Assembly: GCA_949499045.1 (NCBI GenBank) | Contig: CATEEE010000022.1 | Location: forward strand, 1-7,291 | From: Marinobacterium sp. xm-d-530 | Lineage (GTDB): Bacteria; Pseudomonadota; Gammaproteobacteria; Pseudomonadales; Balneatricaceae | Direction: 5' to 3' | Length of the DNA stretch: 7,291 nucleotides | Shown: piece after piece, positions 5,786-7,291 of the stretch | Position numbering within the stretch: position 1 is the first letter of the stretch | Layout of the letters: every line of letters starts with the position of its first letter | Position numbers and translations under genes: made by a program | Notes under the pieces: model-generated | Database searches by the model: none | Told to the model about the DNA's origin: nothing | The model's input: only the letters and a program-made list of their open reading frames with translations

Positions 5786-6784
5786 ATGCGCGTTGGGATT
5801 AATGGCTTTGGACGAATGGGGCGTCTCACTGCTCGTGTTTTATTTGAAAACTCTAAAGTTGAAATCGTTCAGATCAATGATCCCGCTGGGGATGCTGCAA
5901 CCTTGGCACACCTGATGAATTTTGATTCAGTACACGGGCGCTGGAACAAAGAGGCGCTTCCCGTTACTGGAGGCATGCAAGTCGCGGATCATTTTGTTGC
6001 GGTTAGTTCTAACAAAACCCTTGAAGAGACAGACTGGAGTGGGTGTGATCTAGTTATAGAGGCATCTGGTAAGTTCAAGTCGAAAGCTGCACTTCAACCC
6101 TATCTGGATAAAGGTGTTAAGCGTGTCGTAGTGACTGCACCGGTTAAGCAGGAGGGTGTATTGGATTGTGTGATGGGGGTTAATGATCATCTGTTCGATC
6201 CTGAACTGCATCAAATTGTTACCGCGGCCTCCTGCACCACCAACTGTTTGGCACCGGCGGTAAAAGTGATTCATGAGAATCTGGGCATTAAGCATGGTTC
6301 TATGACGACCATTCACGACATCACCAATACACAGACCATTATCGATGCTCCACACAAAGATCTGCGCCGTGCTCGCTCTTGTGGCACCAGCTTGATTCCA
6401 ACCACAACCGGTTCAGCGACAGCGATTACTCATATATTCCCGGATCTTAAAGGTAAATTGAATGGCCATGCGATACGTGTGCCTCTGACCAATGCCTCGA
6501 TTACAGACTGTGTCTTTGAGGTCAACCGCGCTACCAATGTTGAGGAAGTTAATCAGTTGCTTAAATCTGCTTCAGAGAGCTATTTGGAGGGTGTTCTTGG
6601 CTATGAAGAGCGTCCTCTGGTCTCAATAGATTACAAGACGGATCCTCGTTCCAGTATCGTCGATGCGCTCTCTACTATGGTGATTAACGATACCCAGGTG
6701 AAACTGTATCTCTGGTATGACAATGAGTGGGGCTACGCAAACCGTACCGCTGAACTCGCTCTGAAAGTCGGCTTAGATCAGTAA
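5786..6784 (+). CDS. Glyceraldehyde-3-phosphate dehydrogenase, ArsJ-associated type
   Basis: This is a complete 332-residue phosphorylating GAPDH. The NAD-binding domain opens with VGINGFGRMGR, with D32 at the end of the second strand, where NAD-preferring enzymes bind the ribose. The active site is AASCTTNCLAP with catalytic C150, and H177 lies in TTIHDITNTQ. The end has WYDNEWGYANR. It differs from the usual glycolytic enzyme in INDPAGDAATLAHL and NFDSVHGRW, and in TTTGSATAIT where classical enzymes have TGAAKAV. I recognise these as the clade annotated ArsJ-associated GAPDH. In that system the enzyme uses arsenate to form 1-arseno-3-phosphoglycerate, which ArsJ exports. No arsJ, arsR or other ars gene is visible, so arsenic detoxification, gluconeogenesis or another role remain possible. 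AAGGAG at 5774-5779 fixes the start. Confidence 0.9.
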   Translation: MRVGINGFGRMGRLTARVLFENSKVEIVQINDPAGDAATLAHLMNFDSVHGRWNKEALPVTGGMQVADHFVAVSSNKTLEETDWSGCDLVIEASGKFKSKAALQPYLDKGVKRVVVTAPVKQEGVLDCVMGVNDHLFDPELHQIVTAASCTTNCLAPAVKVIHENLGIKHGSMTTIHDITNTQTIIDAPHKDLRRARSCGTSLIPTTTGSATAITHIFPDLKGKLNGHAIRVPLTNASITDCVFEVNRATNVEEVNQLLKSASESYLEGVLGYEERPLVSIDYKTDPRSSIVDALSTMVINDTQVKLYLWYDNEWGYANRTAELALKVGLDQ

Positions 6785-6926
6785 GAGGGTCTAGTTGGAG
6801 CGGTCTTGAAAAGACCACGATTCCAATCCTAATTCTCTAATCGCCTCATCTTCGATAAGTCTCCAACAGGAGTAGTCCGACCCCAATTGAGTTGCGTAAT
6901 CTCTTTTTCTAATTGAAGGAGGTTAC
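6785..6926. other. GAPDH-LON spacer with a hairpin lacking a T tract
   Basis: GGTCTT (6802-6807) and AAGACC (6811-6816) form a six-base stem with a GAA loop just past the GAPDH stop. No T run follows, so it is not a standard terminator and may protect a transcript end. I see no convincing promoter for the next gene. Confidence 0.3.
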
Positions 6927-7291
6927 GTGACTCAAATCGCCATTTTTCCAATACCGGACTGTGTCACTTTCCCCGGTACAGTGTTCCCACTACATGTGTT
7001 TGAACCGCGTTATCGACAGATGATCAATCACTGCCTTGAGACAGGTATGCCGGTAGCGATTTGTCACACGCAAAAAGAGATCAGTTCTGCCAAATCGGGT
7101 TTGCCTATCAAAGAGGCACTGCAAACGAACCAAGCAACCTATCGGCCCCAGACAGTGTTTAGTGCAGGCCACTGTGAGTTGATTAAAGAGTTAGAGGATG
7201 GGCGCCTAGTGGTAGACGTTCATATCGATCAGCGCTACCGATTAGGTCAATCACTTCAGCAGATTCCTTACTCGGTTTATGAGTGTCAGCC
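6927..7291 (+). CDS. LON substrate-binding-domain protein (Lon N-terminal-like), 3' end outside the window
   Basis: From a GTG at 6927 the frame stays open to the window edge, giving about 121 residues. AAGGAGG at 6916-6922, four bases before the GTG, decides the start; no ATG lies nearby in frame. The sequence IAIFPIPDCVTFPGTVFPLH followed by FEPRYRQM is the hallmark opening of the LON substrate-binding domain (P and FP-G-x-FPL-x-FE-R-Y pattern). The strand-rich continuation VFSAGHCELIKELEDGRLVV and HIDQRYRL also fits. Stand-alone proteins of about 190-210 residues with only this domain are common in gammaproteobacteria and lack the ATPase and protease parts of Lon; their role is not established. 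Whether an ATPase domain follows cannot be seen, but the opening looks like the stand-alone type. It follows GAPDH by 142 bases on the same strand. Confidence 0.85.
   Translation, partial: MTQIAIFPIPDCVTFPGTVFPLHVFEPRYRQMINHCLETGMPVAICHTQKEISSAKSGLPIKEALQTNQATYRPQTVFSAGHCELIKELEDGRLVVDVHIDQRYRLGQSLQQIPYSVYECQ

Noticed and set aside
6050..6355. 101-codon minus-strand open frame
   Set aside because: It is antisense to the conserved GAPDH core including the active-site cysteine; its composition is that of a shadow frame.
6802..6816. Hairpin after GAPDH as a rho-independent terminator
   Set aside because: The stem is only six base pairs and no T tract follows, so it is recorded as a hairpin only.
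6990..7172. 60-codon minus-strand open frame
   Set aside because: It is antisense to the LON-domain coding sequence, which has clear family motifs and a strong ribosome site.

Overview
The window looks like chromosomal DNA of a gammaproteobacterium of moderate GC content. The main reasons are a YcaO protein that I recognise as close to the Escherichia coli one along its whole length, a DUF4426-like periplasmic protein, proteobacterial Shine-Dalgarno spacing, and a tRNA-Asn/Pro/Pro/Thr cluster with encoded CCA ends. A marine Oceanospirillales-like host is only a guess. I see no insertion sequence, integrase, phage gene or CRISPR array.

Layout. Positions 1-398 hold the 5' part of a response regulator (-). 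Divergent from it are an AhpD/carboxymuconolactone-decarboxylase-type peroxidase-related protein (515-1081, +) and, 11 bases downstream, a small secreted DUF4426-like protein (1093-1512, +). Positions 1516-1829 hold a universal stress protein remnant on the minus strand. It lacks its 5' end and carries a one-base frameshift in a homopolymer, and it directly abuts the stop codon of a 61-residue lipoprotein gene (1830-2015, -). Divergent from that is a membrane-bound metal-dependent hydrolase of the YdjM/DUF457 type (2071-3048, +). Four tRNA genes follow on the minus strand (3063-3420), transcribed Asn-Pro-Pro-Thr from a stable-RNA-type promoter. Then comes ycaO (3575-5320, +), the accessory factor for methylthiolation of ribosomal protein S12.

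The stretch 5321-5785 is dense. It has a fold-prone segment ending in a strong terminator for ycaO, a second hairpin terminator facing the other way, a 38-codon single-pass membrane protein gene (5526-5642, -), and a divergent control region with an FNR/Anr-like box. From that region a glyceraldehyde-3-phosphate dehydrogenase (5786-6784, +) reads away. Its signature segments match the ArsJ-associated clade, although no arsJ lies in the window. The window ends inside a stand-alone LON-substrate-binding-domain protein (6927-7291, +).

Most of the genes are conserved housekeeping or stress functions without an obvious shared pathway. The most interesting unit is the divergent pair of a small membrane protein and an ArsJ-type GAPDH around the putative oxygen-responsive box. 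The universal stress protein remnant is the clearest sign of gene decay.
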